In this document: positions 45,188-57,278 of the stretch, in pieces
Layout: the number at the start of each line of letters is the position of its first letter
Position numbering within the stretch: the stretch's first letter is position 1
Assembly: GCF_040183065.1 (NCBI RefSeq)
Contig: NC_091120.1
Location: 195,623,772-195,687,771 of the forward strand
Direction: 5' to 3'
From: Periplaneta americana
Taxonomy: Eukaryota; Arthropoda; Insecta; Blattodea; Blattidae
Length of the DNA stretch: 64,000 nt
Program-made: the position numbers and the translations under genes
The notes under the pieces: generated by a model
Databases searched by the model: none
What the model was told of the DNA's origin: nothing
Seen by the model: the letters and a program-made list of their open reading frames with translations, nothing else

Positions 45188-45268
45188 AAGATTCAAGTCA
45201 CTGCCTGCTGGATCACATCCTATAGATGTAAGCAGCCATATGATGTGATTCAGCAGGCAGTGATTCAA
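45188..45268. repeat. Near-perfect hairpin (about 25-bp stem)
   Basis: Left arm TCACTGCCTGCTGGATCACA and right arm TGTGATTCAGCAGGCAGTGA pair with one mismatch (the left G against the right T as G-U), plus partly paired flanks, around a loop of about 22 nt. Size and pairing suit a pre-miRNA-like or hairpin RNA, but the arm sequences match no miRNA I know. A tiny foldback element is the alternative. Confidence 0.6.
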
Positions 45269-48200
45269 GTATAATATAAAACAATGTAGGCGTCCTTATT
45301 CTTCAGCAAAACAAATGACTGTATGACACAAAATTAAATCGACAAACTTATAGATCGTATTCTGCCCGTAAAATTGAGCCGAGAATTACAAAAGAGTATT
45401 GTCAGATTTCACTGTTTTTGTGATATGAAGATGCAAAACAAGCGCCCAGGTTATAATGTCATCTCCAGTCACCAGAGTGTGCTATCTGAAATTCACACTA
45501 TTCAGTTTTACACACGATACGAATAATTCATGGCTGATACTTTCCATCATAAGCCAGTGACAAATGCAATGACAAAATCTGCACGCAGAAAAGCACAAAC
45601 TTGCAAACACTAAACAACGCAACACATCACTTACAACATGATATCAACTGTTGGCATGTGCCATTACATTAGCTACTCTGATGGCTGTATCTGTAATTAC
45701 AATGTAGAATCAGTGACACCAGCGTCTCTGTAGATAGTAACCAGATGTTTAACAGGGATTTCTCATGGAATGTCAAGATCCTCTGTACATCTTCATATCT
45801 CATAAACGTTGAATGTAAAGGCAGTAATTCTTTAGATATTATCGACTGTCCTTTTCAGCAAAACACTTTCTAGATGTTTGTTGACAAAATGAACAGCTTG
45901 AATAATTTTATTACTAACATAATTCGAGAAATTTCAGTAAGACTTATATCCATGAAATACAGTTCACAGTACAGTACCAAGATACAGTAATGCAAAATGA
46001 CGCTAAAACATCGAAATAAATTTTGTTTTAAACAATGTTTACATTTATAATGAAGTTGACTTGAGATGAAGTATTTTGTTCAATAAAATGAGAACCAAAT
46101 TTGACTATGTATATTATTAATAATAATGATCTAGTAAATGGATCAAACGTTTGTATCTAACAAGAAACAACAGCATTGGAATATTATACAAAAAACTATT
46201 AAATAAGTAATAGATTGCATATATTATGTGACAGCTAAAGAGCGTGTTTCAATTTCTTGCTAAATAAGCAAAAATGTGTATTAATTTTGCCTTGTAAACT
46301 ATGTACTATACTCAACTGGAAAAATAATATAGCTACAACAATTTTATACCGAAAGTTTATGTATGGTTTATTTCTGCCATAAATGAATATTTTCATGTTG
46401 TTCTACATGAAAATGTTATAGGTTATGTTCAATTATGATACACTTACTTACTAATAGTCTTTAGAATTGAAGCTCATACCAGTTTCAGTTTTGCAAATAC
46501 ACATAATGTAATTTCATTCGTTTTCCATCAGTCTTTGTCAAGACTAAGACAGTTCTAAAAACAGTTCTTGAACTTTGAAATTAAATAACATACTATACCA
46601 TATTTTTAAACAACATACTATAAACAAATTTAAAAATGTGGATCAAAACTGACTGAAGAACTTAATGATGAAAAAAACAACAAAGAAAAACCCTAATCTA
46701 CAAAGAAATTACAAAAAACTTCCTCACAAGTCAACAAAAACTATAGGAAAATTAACGGAAGAGAAAAAAAAAACTTTTCATTTTGGATTTTCTAAGTCAA
46801 ACTCAAAATAAATGGCAGCTGATAAGTCAGATAAAATAGTAACTGCAATCTGAAAATAGAATATCTACATAAGAACTAGTGCTATGTGGACAGTACACAC
46901 ATATATAATTTATATATATTTATATAGCAATGACAAAGACTTGTTCATATTCAGCCATTTTCATGAATAAACAACGTAGTATAATATTATATTTACTTGT
47001 CTGCTGAACAAAATGTCGCTTTTGTTGCTATCAAGTCCTATTCCAGTTTTTATAATCACTTAATTTAGACGTAAACATATTATGAATAAATGGTCACTGT
47101 CTTCTGCAGTATCTATATATATATATTCAAGTCCAATATTGTGAATCTAACCTCTTTCCAGTAGAATTAATTCTCTGTGAAGTATCAGATTTTACATGAA
47201 AACGAATTTCCATCATCAGAAAAGTCCTTAGGGAACTGACATTTTTATTGATTTGGCACTTTTATACATTCGACTGCAAACAGAAATTCGCTTCTTTTAA
47301 ATCTGACAACACTGTAAAAAAGAATATAATTTAACTGCAGAGAAACGTTAAATTCATATTGAAAAACGATGAAGGAACATTTAAGAACTCAAGCAGTTTT
47401 AACAATACCGGCTACAAGAGTTAAGTTAATAAAAAAATAGTTGTAGTTACAGCAATTATATTGATAATACAAAGCGTGGGAGAAAATATTCAGAGAGCAT
47501 TCACAATAGCTCTAGATCTTCATGAGTACTCTAAATACAAAGCTACTCCATATGTAAACATCTCACAAAGATACATTTTCTAAAAATCTGTCTATGCTAA
47601 ACGATCGAAAGAAGGAGATAGGTTAAAGGGGTCTATACACATCCGATGGAAATTACATTAAAAAATCCAACTATAGAAAAAACACTTACCAAGAGAAAAA
47701 TATAGTGAAAAATAACTCATTGCTGGAACGACTAGGCAAAAAACATCACACCTACAAAAACGAATTAAGACCAGCTGATTCAAAACTACCGTGACAAACT
47801 TTACACCAGTTGGCGGGGCCCCTGTTTTCTAACCAATATGTACACAATACAAACCACGCACCTCTACACTGACTGGCACATTTGATGCATACCGTCCACT
47901 ATCGAATACAGATATAAAATAAACAATTGCACATCCATATACAAATAAACACAGTTCACTACTGGACGAGGATATTATTCAGATTTCGGTATCATTACAT
48001 TATTTAGAAATAAGCCTATATCGTAAACACTACAGTTTTTTTTCGCCTTTTCTCACAATGAGTATTCTAGTACATCAGACGTTCGTAACGAGTAAAGCAC
48101 ACAAAAATATGAGATAATTTATATAAAGAGATAATATATTCGTTTCTTTCAAGTCTCCATGTATGCTTATACTATAAGTAGAACTATTTCTCTGTAATAT

Positions 48201-51200
48201 CCGTTTTTTTTTTATAATTGTACCTGGACCAAAATCTTTGGAATGAATTATTTATGATCTACTGAGTGCATTTATAATTATGGATATGTTTTCAGAAGTA
48301 TATCGAGCAGACTAATGTTTTTCCCAACCATATTTCATTCAGTTTTAAGGGAGGAGATGAGTGAAAATTATAACTTTTACAGTTTTTTAACTAGAGCGTT
48401 TATTTTCTGCATGCATGCTCCTTTCTTAATATGCATACATGCTACAAAATTTCATTCATGTTATTTGTGTAGTTTTTGAGTTCAGATTTTTTTTTAATGT
48501 GGCATATTTTAAAAATCTATTTTTAGCATAAATTTTAAGTATATGATCCACAAATTTGTGTATGGTTAGAAAAACACTAAGTATTCGTATTTTAAAAAGT
48601 GTTCTGAGAAAAAAATTACACTATTTTTTATTTCAAAAAGTTAACAAAATCAAAAATCATATACTGTAATTAATCATCCTTTATAGGGCATGTAAAAAGT
48701 AACTTAGCTTGATACTATTAATATTGTAGAACACTTTATATTATGAATATCTAGAAATGTGCTAAAAATGTAAGTATCGAAAAATCACTTTCAAAGAATA
48801 CAACAAAGAACTTAAAATGTGTAGCCATTTAAATATGACTTCATTATTGACAGTTCCAATTGTGGTAGAATCCTGAAATTTTGGTGACACATACATTAGG
48901 GTCTCTAGATTTATTTTTTTTTATGCAGTAAACTGAAAAATGATACTATATTTGATAAGAAATGGTCTTAATTTTTCATCCGTCTCCCCCCTTAACAAAA
49001 ATAATTTCCTAGCCAAACCTTTTCGCTTTTATTCTAAATCAATAACTTTAAATGAAAATACGTTACTTGTAAACAACGAAGCATTATTTATTTCGTACTG
49101 AGTACTTTCTGTTACTGATTATTATTATTTTAATTTCTTAGAATAACTGTATCTTCACAAACATGTTTGTTAGAGTCATACTATAACCTATAACTTATGT
49201 TACTTAAATATGGTTGAAAATTCAATAGTCTGCGGTAAATTATACAGAACACTGACCATTATCCAAGAATATGTATGAAACAGAAGATGCGAGTGAATCT
49301 GACGTTCTTCATTTGTTTGCTAAATTTATTCTGAATCCAATGTAACAAAATAAACTGCTATGTTTAGCTTAACGACAGGAAAAAAAATAGACAAAAGATT
49401 GAATGCTGTGATATGAAGATTTGAGTAGCACAAATTACTTTCTATAACTGAACACAGCATGAATTAATTCCATGTGCTCGAAATAATATTACAAAATTTA
49501 TTTCTTCCTTCCTTTACGAACTATGTCCATTGTTTTTAACAAAGGCCAGCTAATCACTGCAAAACTGAAAAGTTTAATTTAAAATGTTAATAACTTCAGT
49601 TTTCAGATTGCTGTCTCTATTTCAAGATGTATAATTACTGTAGTATTTCACGAGAATGGTTTATTTAATAATCTATTACAATTTCACGTGGTAACACTTT
49701 AAGTAAATTTCTAACAATAAAGAAATCATTTATGGATTGAGTTTTCAAGTAACAACCCCAAAGGCTTTAAAATTAGTACCGGTAATAATACTATATGCAC
49801 TGGTGACGAAAGATCCCCCAAAACTGGCTTTTCAATACAAACCAAAAAGGAAGGAAGACTAAGAAAAAGCTAGAAAGATCTGTCCAAACAGAAGTGACCA
49901 TTGTAAAGTAGTGCTTATATTGGTAATCATACGCAATATAATATAACATAATACATTAATAAATATTTAATCTTAAAACGTATTAAATACTCGACATAAA
50001 TTGCTAATTACATATTTTGTAATTTTTATGAAGTCATACATAATTTGTATTAAAATTATCCAGTTTTAGAGAAGAAGTGATTGACGAATATTTCATTTTA
50101 ACGTGTACATAACACATTTTAAAATTAGGAACAGATGTATTATAGAGGCTACCCTCTTGATTGGTTGAATGGTATGAAACTATGAATGTTACTATAGATA
50201 AATATTGGTGTTACAATCGATATAAAATATGTTGCCAATATCTAAATTAACCGACAGCTTTTGTAGCAATCCCATATTGTATTTTTTGTCCAGGAAAAAT
50301 ACAAGTCATTTACAAAAACACTCGTAAAAATATTAGTGTTTACGTAAAAGACAAGTATTTTCCCTGGACCAAAAAAATTACAATACCGTATGAGGAATGG
50401 ACAAATTATATTATTTAATGTCTTCATTTTGTAGCATTTACAATTCACTGATAACTGACTGCAGCTTGTTGAATATTAATTATACTAAAAACGATACTCA
50501 ACCATTATTTGTGCTGACTTTTTTTGTGCACTATGGCGATGGGAGGTCCCTATAACATCCATTCCTAAAATTATAAATTGTATTAACTGAATAACACGTT
50601 TTAATAAAATATATTTAAAACGAATAATTCCTCAACTCATGAGAGGAAATATTTTAAAATTTTTGAACAAAAATAACACAAACATGGAAAAATGTACAAA
50701 AATAAAATAATGTACATATAAAAACTTCATTTTTTTTTTCCTATTACCTCTAGACTATTACAAACAAAATCACTTTTAACTACGACATAATACTGATTAA
50801 TTTTTTCCCCTAATTTTCTTTAAAATAAATGGCCAGGTGCTCCATTTTCCACTTCTCAAATTCAGTATTTTCATTGCACTGACTTTTTTATTATACATCT
50901 GAAATATTTTGACAGTATTTCATGTAGCTATCTCCAGATTAAAAACAAGCATTAAACTTTTAATTCACACACAAACAATTTCTTTAAAATGAAAGGACAG
51001 ACCAGTCTTACAAATTTTAGTAAAAAATCTGGTTTTAATCCTTGCTAGAATAGATTATATATACATATATATTTTTTCCTCACAAATTTATGTCGCTTAG
51101 ACCACAATTTTATCTTGTATTTGTAGTGAAAGCATGATTTCTTTTAATAAATTTAATGTTATTTTTAATTCTGACAGTCTTTTGTCTTCATACATATTCT

Positions 51201-52073
51201 TGGCAGTTTATCGTACTTATTACAGGTCATTAAAGGTCAGTGTTTAGAGAATAAACTTGCTTTTCTATATTACTAAAACAAATTGAATTCGTAAATTTAA
51301 TGTAAATACTCCCTCAATCACCAATAAAGACACTGTCTCGTGTCTCACGAGATCCTGACCTTGATGCTATACAAATATTCCATAATCTCAATTAATGCAG
51401 ATTCTTATCCCACTTTTTTTTTTTGGTGTATTTCAAGTTTATTATTGACGAGTTCCTTGTCACTGATAAATACACGACATGTCTGGAATATGTGCTTAGA
51501 GGGAATGCTAGGAATTAAACTTTCTACTAAATAAAGTCGTCATGGAAACCATAACAAATTGTAGATCTTGTACCGCAACTAAAACTCGTTTTCATACAAG
51601 CAAAGATGCTTCTAAATTGGGGCATTTTGTGTCATTTTTTGTGCTATGACGGTCTCTTAAAACAACTAAATGGGCCAAGCAAGAGTTATAAATTCATACT
51701 ACTATAATTATAAAAAATGCACATAGCCCTCTTTGGTTTCAATGCAAAGAATTAAGAAATATATTTGCATATATTTCTTTTTTCAGTAGAGTAAGGATTG
51801 GTAAAGCTGTACAGTTTATTAATACAGAAATAAACGTCACTTTTGTCACTTGCAAAGCTGTCATCACACGACAAAACACGATCCACGATGACACACTGTT
51901 GCCAACACAGCTAGTCTATACCAATCATCGACCTGCTAAATATACCACAATTAGCAAAACACATTACCTTAATTTCACAACATTGCACCTTGCGGAAAGA
52001 CAATGTTAAGTGTCTTCACACAAGCACTGAGTCACGTACAAGCTGACAGTTCAAGTGGCACAGAAGCAATCAT
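45269..52073 (-). other. Candidate long 3' UTR / quiet AT-rich region of the minus-strand gene
   Basis: Downstream of the stop codon at 52074 (minus), 6.8 kb carry no LINE, SINE or satellite and only one DNA element (48349-48991). That contrasts with the crowded intron on the other side. It is very AT-rich with many TTTATT (AATAAA on the minus strand) so the polyadenylation site cannot be picked. I infer that at least part is 3' UTR; no transcript evidence. Confidence 0.4.
48349..48991. mobile_element. TTAA-flanked TIR element 1
   Basis: A 643-bp segment between TTAA copies (48345-48348, 48992-48995). Ends GGGAGGAGATGAGTGAAAAT and, reading inward, GGGGGGAGACGGATGAAAAA. TTAA targets are used by piggyBac and Kolobok transposons. 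No ORF. Terminal and internal style is similar to the 60363-61242 element. Confidence 0.72.
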
Positions 52074-52105
52074 TTACACAGCAGACACCTGTGCATCTTC
52101 ATCAT
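52074..52105 (-). CDS. Terminal coding exon of an unnamed host gene
   Basis: On the minus strand a strong acceptor (TTTGTCTGTTTCAG at about 52119-52106) precedes a short exon coding for the end of the protein. The preceding exon ends with one spare base (G); joined to AT here it gives GAT, so the reading continues DDEDAQVSAV then TAA. The phase match, acceptor quality and continuation of an acidic tract support a true splice. The joined C-terminus is EEDDDEDAQVSAV. The stop is followed by the quiet 6.8-kb region taken as candidate 3' UTR. The protein family is not recognised. Confidence 0.68.
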
Positions 52106-52276
52106 CTGAAACAGACAAATAAACAATTTCATTAATGGTTTGTAATAATCTATTACACAACATGAAGATAACATATTACTTTGTAATAATTTTATAGGTT
52201 TTGTAACATTATTTGTTCAGCTTTCAGGAATAACTCCCTGTAAAGTTAATTTGAATAATTTCGAGGGAAAAATTGT

Positions 52277-52347
52277 TCTGGGGCCGGGTATCGAACCCGG
52301 GACCTTTGGTTAAACGTACCAACGCTCTCCCACTGAGCTACCCGGGA
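52277..52347 (-). ncRNA. tRNA-like Pol III unit FB-B1 (antisense)
   Basis: 71 nt. D arm GCTC..GAGC, anticodon stem TTGGT/ACCAA with loop ACGTTTA (C at position 33), T arm CCGGG-TTCGATA-CCCGG. Acceptor TCCCGGG pairs with CCCCAGA at five of seven positions. T5 on the minus strand at 52272-52268. Confidence 0.7.
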
Positions 52348-52483
52348 ACTCTACCCGACACCGATCCAATTTTTCCCTCTATATCCACAGACCTCAAAGT
52401 GGACTGACAACCGTCAAGCAACAACATTTGACTGCACACTAACTCTGTATGACTTTAAATTGTGGATCGGTGTCGGGTAGAGT

Positions 52484-52554
52484 TCCCGGGTAGCTCAGTG
52501 GGAGAGCGTTGGTATGTTTAACCAAAGGTCCCGGGTTCGATACCCGGCCCCGGA
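52484..52554 (+). ncRNA. tRNA-like Pol III unit FB-B2 (sense)
   Basis: 71 nt. Acceptor TCCCGGG/CCCCGGA (one C-C mismatch), D arm GCTC-AGTGGGA-GAGC, anticodon loop ATGTTTA with the canonical T at position 33 and a nominal GTT anticodon, T arm intact, T5 at 52559-52563. The most tRNA-like unit, but it does not resemble insect tRNA-Asn elsewhere in the molecule. Confidence 0.72.
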
Positions 52555-52769
52555 ACAATTTTTCCCTCGAAATTATTCAAATTAACTTTACAGGGAGTTA
52601 TTCTTGAAAGCTTAATTTGCATAATACATGTCACTGTACGTAACAGAAAACCACAATTTAAAGTCACACAGAGTTAGTGTGCACTCAAATGTTGGTTGCT
52701 TGACGGTTGTCAGCCTACTTTGAGGTCTGTGGATATAGAGGGAAAAATTGGATCAGTGTCGGGTAGAGT

Positions 52770-52840
52770 TCCCGGGTAGCTCAGTGGGAGAGCATTGGTA
52801 CGTTTAACCAAAGGTCCCGGGTTCGATACCCGGCCCCGGA
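52770..52840 (+). ncRNA. tRNA-like Pol III unit FB-B3 (sense)
   Basis: 71 nt, nearly identical to FB-B2. Loop ACGTTTA; T5 at 52845-52849. Confidence 0.7.
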
Positions 52841-53348
52841 ACAATTTTTCCCTCGAAATTATTCATTATTTGTTCACTTTAACATTTATATTAAAATTAT
52901 AAAACACTAATTTCCCTAAATTAGAACGTTAAAAGTGTTTAAAATTTACAAAAAGGTAATCTACAGTAGAATTTCTTGTATCCGGCAACTATGGGACAAA
53001 ACCAGTGCCGGATAACTGATTTTGCTGGATAATTGGAAAATATGTTTATAGGTTACTAGTGGCTTGTGCAGCAAATGCTGCAAACTAAGTTCATTAGACG
53101 TTCAAATAAACATTTTTCAGACTTATTTTCAATGAAGAATACCAGACATTCTGAAAGTTATTTGCTTCCATAATAATGAAAGATACTCTCTCTCGAGCCA
53201 ATACTGAAGAGAACCACGCATATAAATATCTACACTACACCGCCATTAAATATATGAAAAAGACCCAACCCCACTTGATTAATACCTATAAAAATATTTG
53301 ATTTTTAATAATATTATCTTACGTAAGTTTTATAGCTTTCAGTAACAT

Positions 53349-53376
53349 ATATTATATATATATATATATATATATA
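53349..53376. repeat. (TA)n microsatellite, left of nested element
   Basis: The DUF4817-type element inserted into a TA run; the other half is at 54229-54292. Confidence 0.9.
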
Positions 53377-54222
53377 CAGGGTGTAACAACTTTAATGTTT
53401 AGAATTTCTGGAACATGTTCCCTGACACATTCTATGTTGATTAAACCTAACATGCCTATATCCGAAATTGAGAGGTTACAGAGATAACAGAGCTGGAAAA
53501 AATAGAAGTTCTTGCAGCTCCAAGCATTAAACCGTTTATACAAGGCCTATTTTATGGCATTACTAAGTAGAGATACATAAGAAACATTTGAAAAGCAGTG
53601 AATGAAGGAAATTTTACTTTTAAGAGAAATTAAATTAAAATTGTTTAGGTTGCTAAGGAAACGAAACAGACAACAGTTTAAAATAACAGTTGTGAGAAAA
53701 ATAAACCGTATTGTGACTAGTCTTTTTATTGAGTTTTGACCATTAAAACCTGCCTTTTGTGTACACACATCAGGAATACGCCGACATAGTTTATGTGTAT
53801 GGACTGTGTGATGGCAATGCAACAGCAGCTGTTTTGGCATATCAAGCACGGTTCCCAAATCGTAGGATTCCTAGTGCACAGGTATTTTCACGTGCCTATT
53901 GGCAAATTTCAAGAAGTACAGTGTTTGGAATCTTAAGGACATTTTTTTTTTTAACTTTGCACTGCTTCTTTCATACTCACAAGTAGTTGATATTAAAATG
54001 TAATATGGTACTAATAAAAATAATGACATAGACATGTCACTTTCGGAAATTGGTGTTATTTCTTTCAGTATTCAGCGATAAAATTAAACTCAAAAATTTA
54101 ACTTTGGGGTACAAATATTCCAAACCTATAGAACTTAGGATATAGGCATGTTAGGTTTAATCGACGTAGAACGTGTCAGGGAACATGTTCCAGAAATTCT
54201 AAACATTAAAGTTGTTACACCC

Positions 54223-54224
<2 letters not shown>
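53377..54224 (+). mobile_element. DUF4817-type DNA transposon, internally deleted
   Basis: An 848-bp element with about 88-bp inverted ends (CAGGGTGTAACAACTTTAAT...; inner part GGAACATGTTCCCTGACAC). A plus-strand frame at 53759-53986 encodes YTHQEYADIVYVYGLCDGNA, TAAVLAYQARFPNRRIPSAQ and VFSRAYWQIS, the DUF4817 helix-turn-helix N-terminus of this insect transposase class. The frame then runs into a T-run and the catalytic DDE region is missing. No in-frame ATG precedes it (stop at 53744-53746). Non-autonomous. Confidence 0.85.

Positions 54225-54228
<4 letters not shown>

Positions 54229-54292
<64 letters not shown>
54229..54292. repeat. (TA)n microsatellite, right of nested element
   Basis: About 32 TA dinucleotides with one TG slip. 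Confidence 0.92.
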
Positions 54293-55119
54293 GAGCCGCC
54301 ACTCAGTAAAATATGGAAATCAAAATCTAATTTAAGTTATCCTCTACATCCACTTATATAACCCCAAAACATTTCACTTTCATATCATCAATATAGCATT
54401 AATATGTATAATTAATGAAAAATAGTCATATCATGGCATTAACTACAATAATATTTCCTTTCTAATGGTAATAATGTCATCAAACCACCTCAAGTTTTGT
54501 AGTTTTTAATATCCAATACACAGCTGTACCCAGAAAATTACACACCACAGAATGGAACCTGTAAATTATTTTTAGTAAGTTAAGTTTTTAATAACCAATT
54601 TAATTTGAGCTCTAAATATGTCAGCATTCTTGCAGATCATGGCCTTCGTGTAATATTGTTTACTGTAGTGTGTGTTTTGTTTTATTCTGAAATGCAATTA
54701 GCTAGTTCTCAAAACTGACGACAGATGGATTTTGGAAAATAGGGAAATTGTGTTGAAAAATTGACATTTCACTGAAAACTACTATTTTTCTGAAAAACTT
54801 TGAGTTGCAAGCTTCAAAATGAGGGGTCATTTATTAAAATCCGTTCAGCCATTTTCCCGTAATTTCCATTACCAGTTCAAATTATATATATAGATGTAAA
54901 GACACACTGTACTACACAAACATTTTTTTCCATGTTGAAATGTAGTAATTTTCATATAGATATTTAAAAATGAAGTTTTGAAATACGTACAATGTTTATT
55001 TAGTACAGTAGCCTATGTCTTTACATAACCTATAAACATATTTTCCAGTTATTCAGCAAAATCAGTTATCCGGCACTGACTTTGTCCCACAGTTGCCGGA
55101 TATGAGGAATTCTACTGTA

Positions 55120-55554
55120 GTTCCTTTGGAGTGTTAATCTGCATTGGCAGAAGAGTTTTGTAAAAATTAGGGAAATTCCCGATTTTCTAACAAAAAAGTT
55201 CGGTATTTTAGGCATTTTAAATGTATCACACTGTTTATTAAAATATATACAGTTATTCATAAAATTAATGTCTTACTGACTGAAAAAAAAAACTACATTC
55301 TATTAAACTTTTTTTCATTTTTCATTTTATTTCATTTTATTCTATAGCTCTTACATTAGTATTGAAGCTTTAAAATGTTGAAAAAGTCAAGAATTATACA
55401 ATTTTATATTCAAATTTACCTCAGTTCGATTGTTTATATTTCTCTGGAGACCTAGCATCTATTAACAGTGACACATCATTTTTTACAACATTATAATAAA
55501 AGAAACTCGCAAATTTTGGATTAATTACATATGCAGCCAGTGTTAGGTTACATT
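55120..55554. other. Unassigned intronic sequence
   Basis: AT-rich; nothing recognised. Confidence 0.4.
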
Positions 55555-56912
55555 CAGGATTACATACAAATTGGATACAGCATGTACAACGAATGAATAC
55601 TCACAGAATTCCAAAGTAACTTATGCGCTATAGACCTAGAGGAAAAAGACATTTGGAACGGCCAAGGAAATAACACAGTCTACTATATACAGTCGCGAAG
55701 CTTGAGGTGATTTTTTGCAAATCTCGCGATAAAGCGCTCCAAGCGGTTAGCAACTAGAAACAATAGACTGTCCACTGTCGACTTTGGATTTAGAGTCGAC
55801 TGTGTCGAATTTCATCGAGTGCTAGGTCGTTGCATATTTCGCATTGATGCTTGTGAAGAAAAATCCTAACATCTATTTCTTATTTTACTTCTAGATGCAA
55901 AAAGTGGTTAATAAACAGCAGGAGGGAAGATCTAATGACAAAGAATGAAGCATATCTTTATAATAATATAAAGTTCTGCTCTCTTCATTTCGAAAACACA
56001 CAATTTATGAATGAAAACAAAAATAAATTAATCTGGAATGCAGTTTGATCTTTATTTGATGTTTCAAATAAACCTGTTCTGTACCTGCAGCTGAGAAACA
56101 AAAGCTTTGCACTAATTCTACGTCTGTATTAGCTGATTCCTTGAATAATTGTACATTTTCAGACAACTTGGGCCTACTTTTTTTTTCAAAGGATATGTTT
56201 TTAATTATAGCTGTTAATTTTGTTGCTATTTTTATTTGTTACTTTACTAGAGACATAGAAAAAGTGTCTGTTACAATAAAATTTATTGATCACGTTTTAT
56301 TTCCAATTCTGGTGTGATTATTATTGCTTAACCTCATTCCACTTTGTTAACTACGTAAGCTTACACTACAAGTACCGGTACACGTAAGTTACTCCCATTA
56401 ATTCATATTTCCATTATTACTGTTATTATATTATTGTTGTAAAGGGAAATGCAAATTAATATATTAATATATTATTGATTTCATAGTTCATTATCGCTAT
56501 AATCTTGAATGAGTGAGGCGATTATAGTAAATTTCAGTTCGTTTTGCACAAAAACAAAAATAATATTAACCTATTTCTTGCAGGTATCTTCGAGTTTATG
56601 GCGGAATTTAATATACTTCGTTAAAATAATAAATGAACTTTATCCATTTAATATTTCAATAATGGAAGGAAAGTCTTAATTTTTCCAAAAGAACCCGACA
56701 ACGAAAGTGTAACATATTTTGTCGTCTGCTAGGAGAGATCTGTGATGATGAGGTGAGAGTAGCAATCCTAGCGGTGGGCAACTACCCATGTTTGCATTTT
56801 TACTAGATATTGAGCTTCGCGACTGTATATAGTAGACTGTGGAACTTATGATGGACTGAGACCATAACAGGCCACATGGCCTAACACAGGCAAGGAAGAA
56901 GATGATGATAAA
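55555..56912 (+). pseudogene. LINE-B copy 2, split by a P-like element
   Basis: 55555-55673 reads NWIQHVQRMNTHRIPK*LMR and RPRGKRHLERPRK; 56842-56912 resumes with TGGACTGAGACCATAACAGG, CCACATGGCCTAACAC and a GAT-rich tail, matching LINE-B copy 1 (44225-44690). The interruption is the 55674-56841 element. Stops show it was already decaying. Confidence 0.8.
55674..56841 (+). mobile_element. P-superfamily-like transposon with THAP exon, non-autonomous
   Basis: A 1168-bp insertion with near-perfect 29-bp inverted ends starting CACAGTCTACTATATACAG and continuing TCGCGAAGCT. An acceptor-like TTTTACTTCTAG precedes an exon at 55895 reading CKKWLINSRREDLM, KNEAYLYNNIKFCSLHFENT and LIWNAV*SLFDVSNKP. 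That is the second half of a THAP zinc finger (conserved Trp, the C-x2-H pair CSLH, and the NAVP.LF end), with a stop at the usual Pro. The first Cys pair and the whole transposase are missing. No clear 8-bp duplication remains. Confidence 0.75.
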
Positions 56913-57278
56913 AAGCTTGACAGTCCAGTTTTGAATAGGCACAAACTTGCAATTCTGATTTCATTAAAACAGTGAAGCGTCTGTTCCTGCTGTTTGACCA
57001 TTAGTGGTTCATTGTGAGGTTCAGAGATGTTATTTTGCGTGAGCATAAGACAATTATACACATTTTCCCACCTTATTTTTTAGTGGAGGATCCTCATTAT
57101 CAGAATTTCGCTTCCCTAAATATTTAGACAGCATAATTAAAACACCCATTACTTTGGATTTACTATTTATTACTTGGACCACACAACAGAAACCCAAAGA
57201 CACGACATAAGACACATTTCCAATCAAAGTGAATATTCAGATTTCCGCTTTCTCATACGTCACTGTTGAGTATTTGGT
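56913..57278. other. Unassigned intronic sequence
   Basis: Nothing recognised. Confidence 0.4.

Larger units (their letters stand above)
52220..52863 (+). mobile_element. Foldback tRNA-like retroposon FB-B with three tRNA-like units (13-bp TSD)
   Basis: A 644-bp insertion between CATTATTTGTTCA copies (52207-52219, 52864-52876). The first 390 bp (52221-52610) are a palindrome: outer arms CTTTCAGGAATAACTCCCTG/CAGGGAGTTATTCTTGAAAG, then an antisense tRNA-like unit, leader, and a sense unit. A second leader (GTGTGCACTC...GGATATAGAGGG) and a third sense unit follow, ending at GAAATTATTC, the same 3' end as the 33.1-kb element. All three units have T5 terminators. Located in the last intron of the minus-strand gene. 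Confidence 0.85.
52964..55117. mobile_element. Pogo/Tigger-like TIR element with a nested transposon
   Basis: Long inverted ends of about 95 bp: CAGTAGAATTTCTTGTATCC / reverse CAGTAGAATTCCTCATATCC, both continuing GGCAACT.TGGGACAAA..CAGTGCCGGATAACTGATTT. TA on both sides (52962-52963, 55118-55119). The CAGTAGAA..ATCCGGC ends are Tigger/pogo style. No transposase is left. Contains the DUF4817-type element at 53377-54224. Confidence 0.8.

Noticed and set aside
45188..45268. Annotation as a known conserved miRNA
   Set aside because: Neither arm matches a miRNA seed I know; left as an unnamed hairpin.
52484..52554. Functional tRNA-Asn (GTT) gene
   Set aside because: The body does not resemble insect tRNA-Asn, sister units have C at position 33, there is an acceptor mismatch, and the unit lies in a TSD-bounded repetitive insertion.
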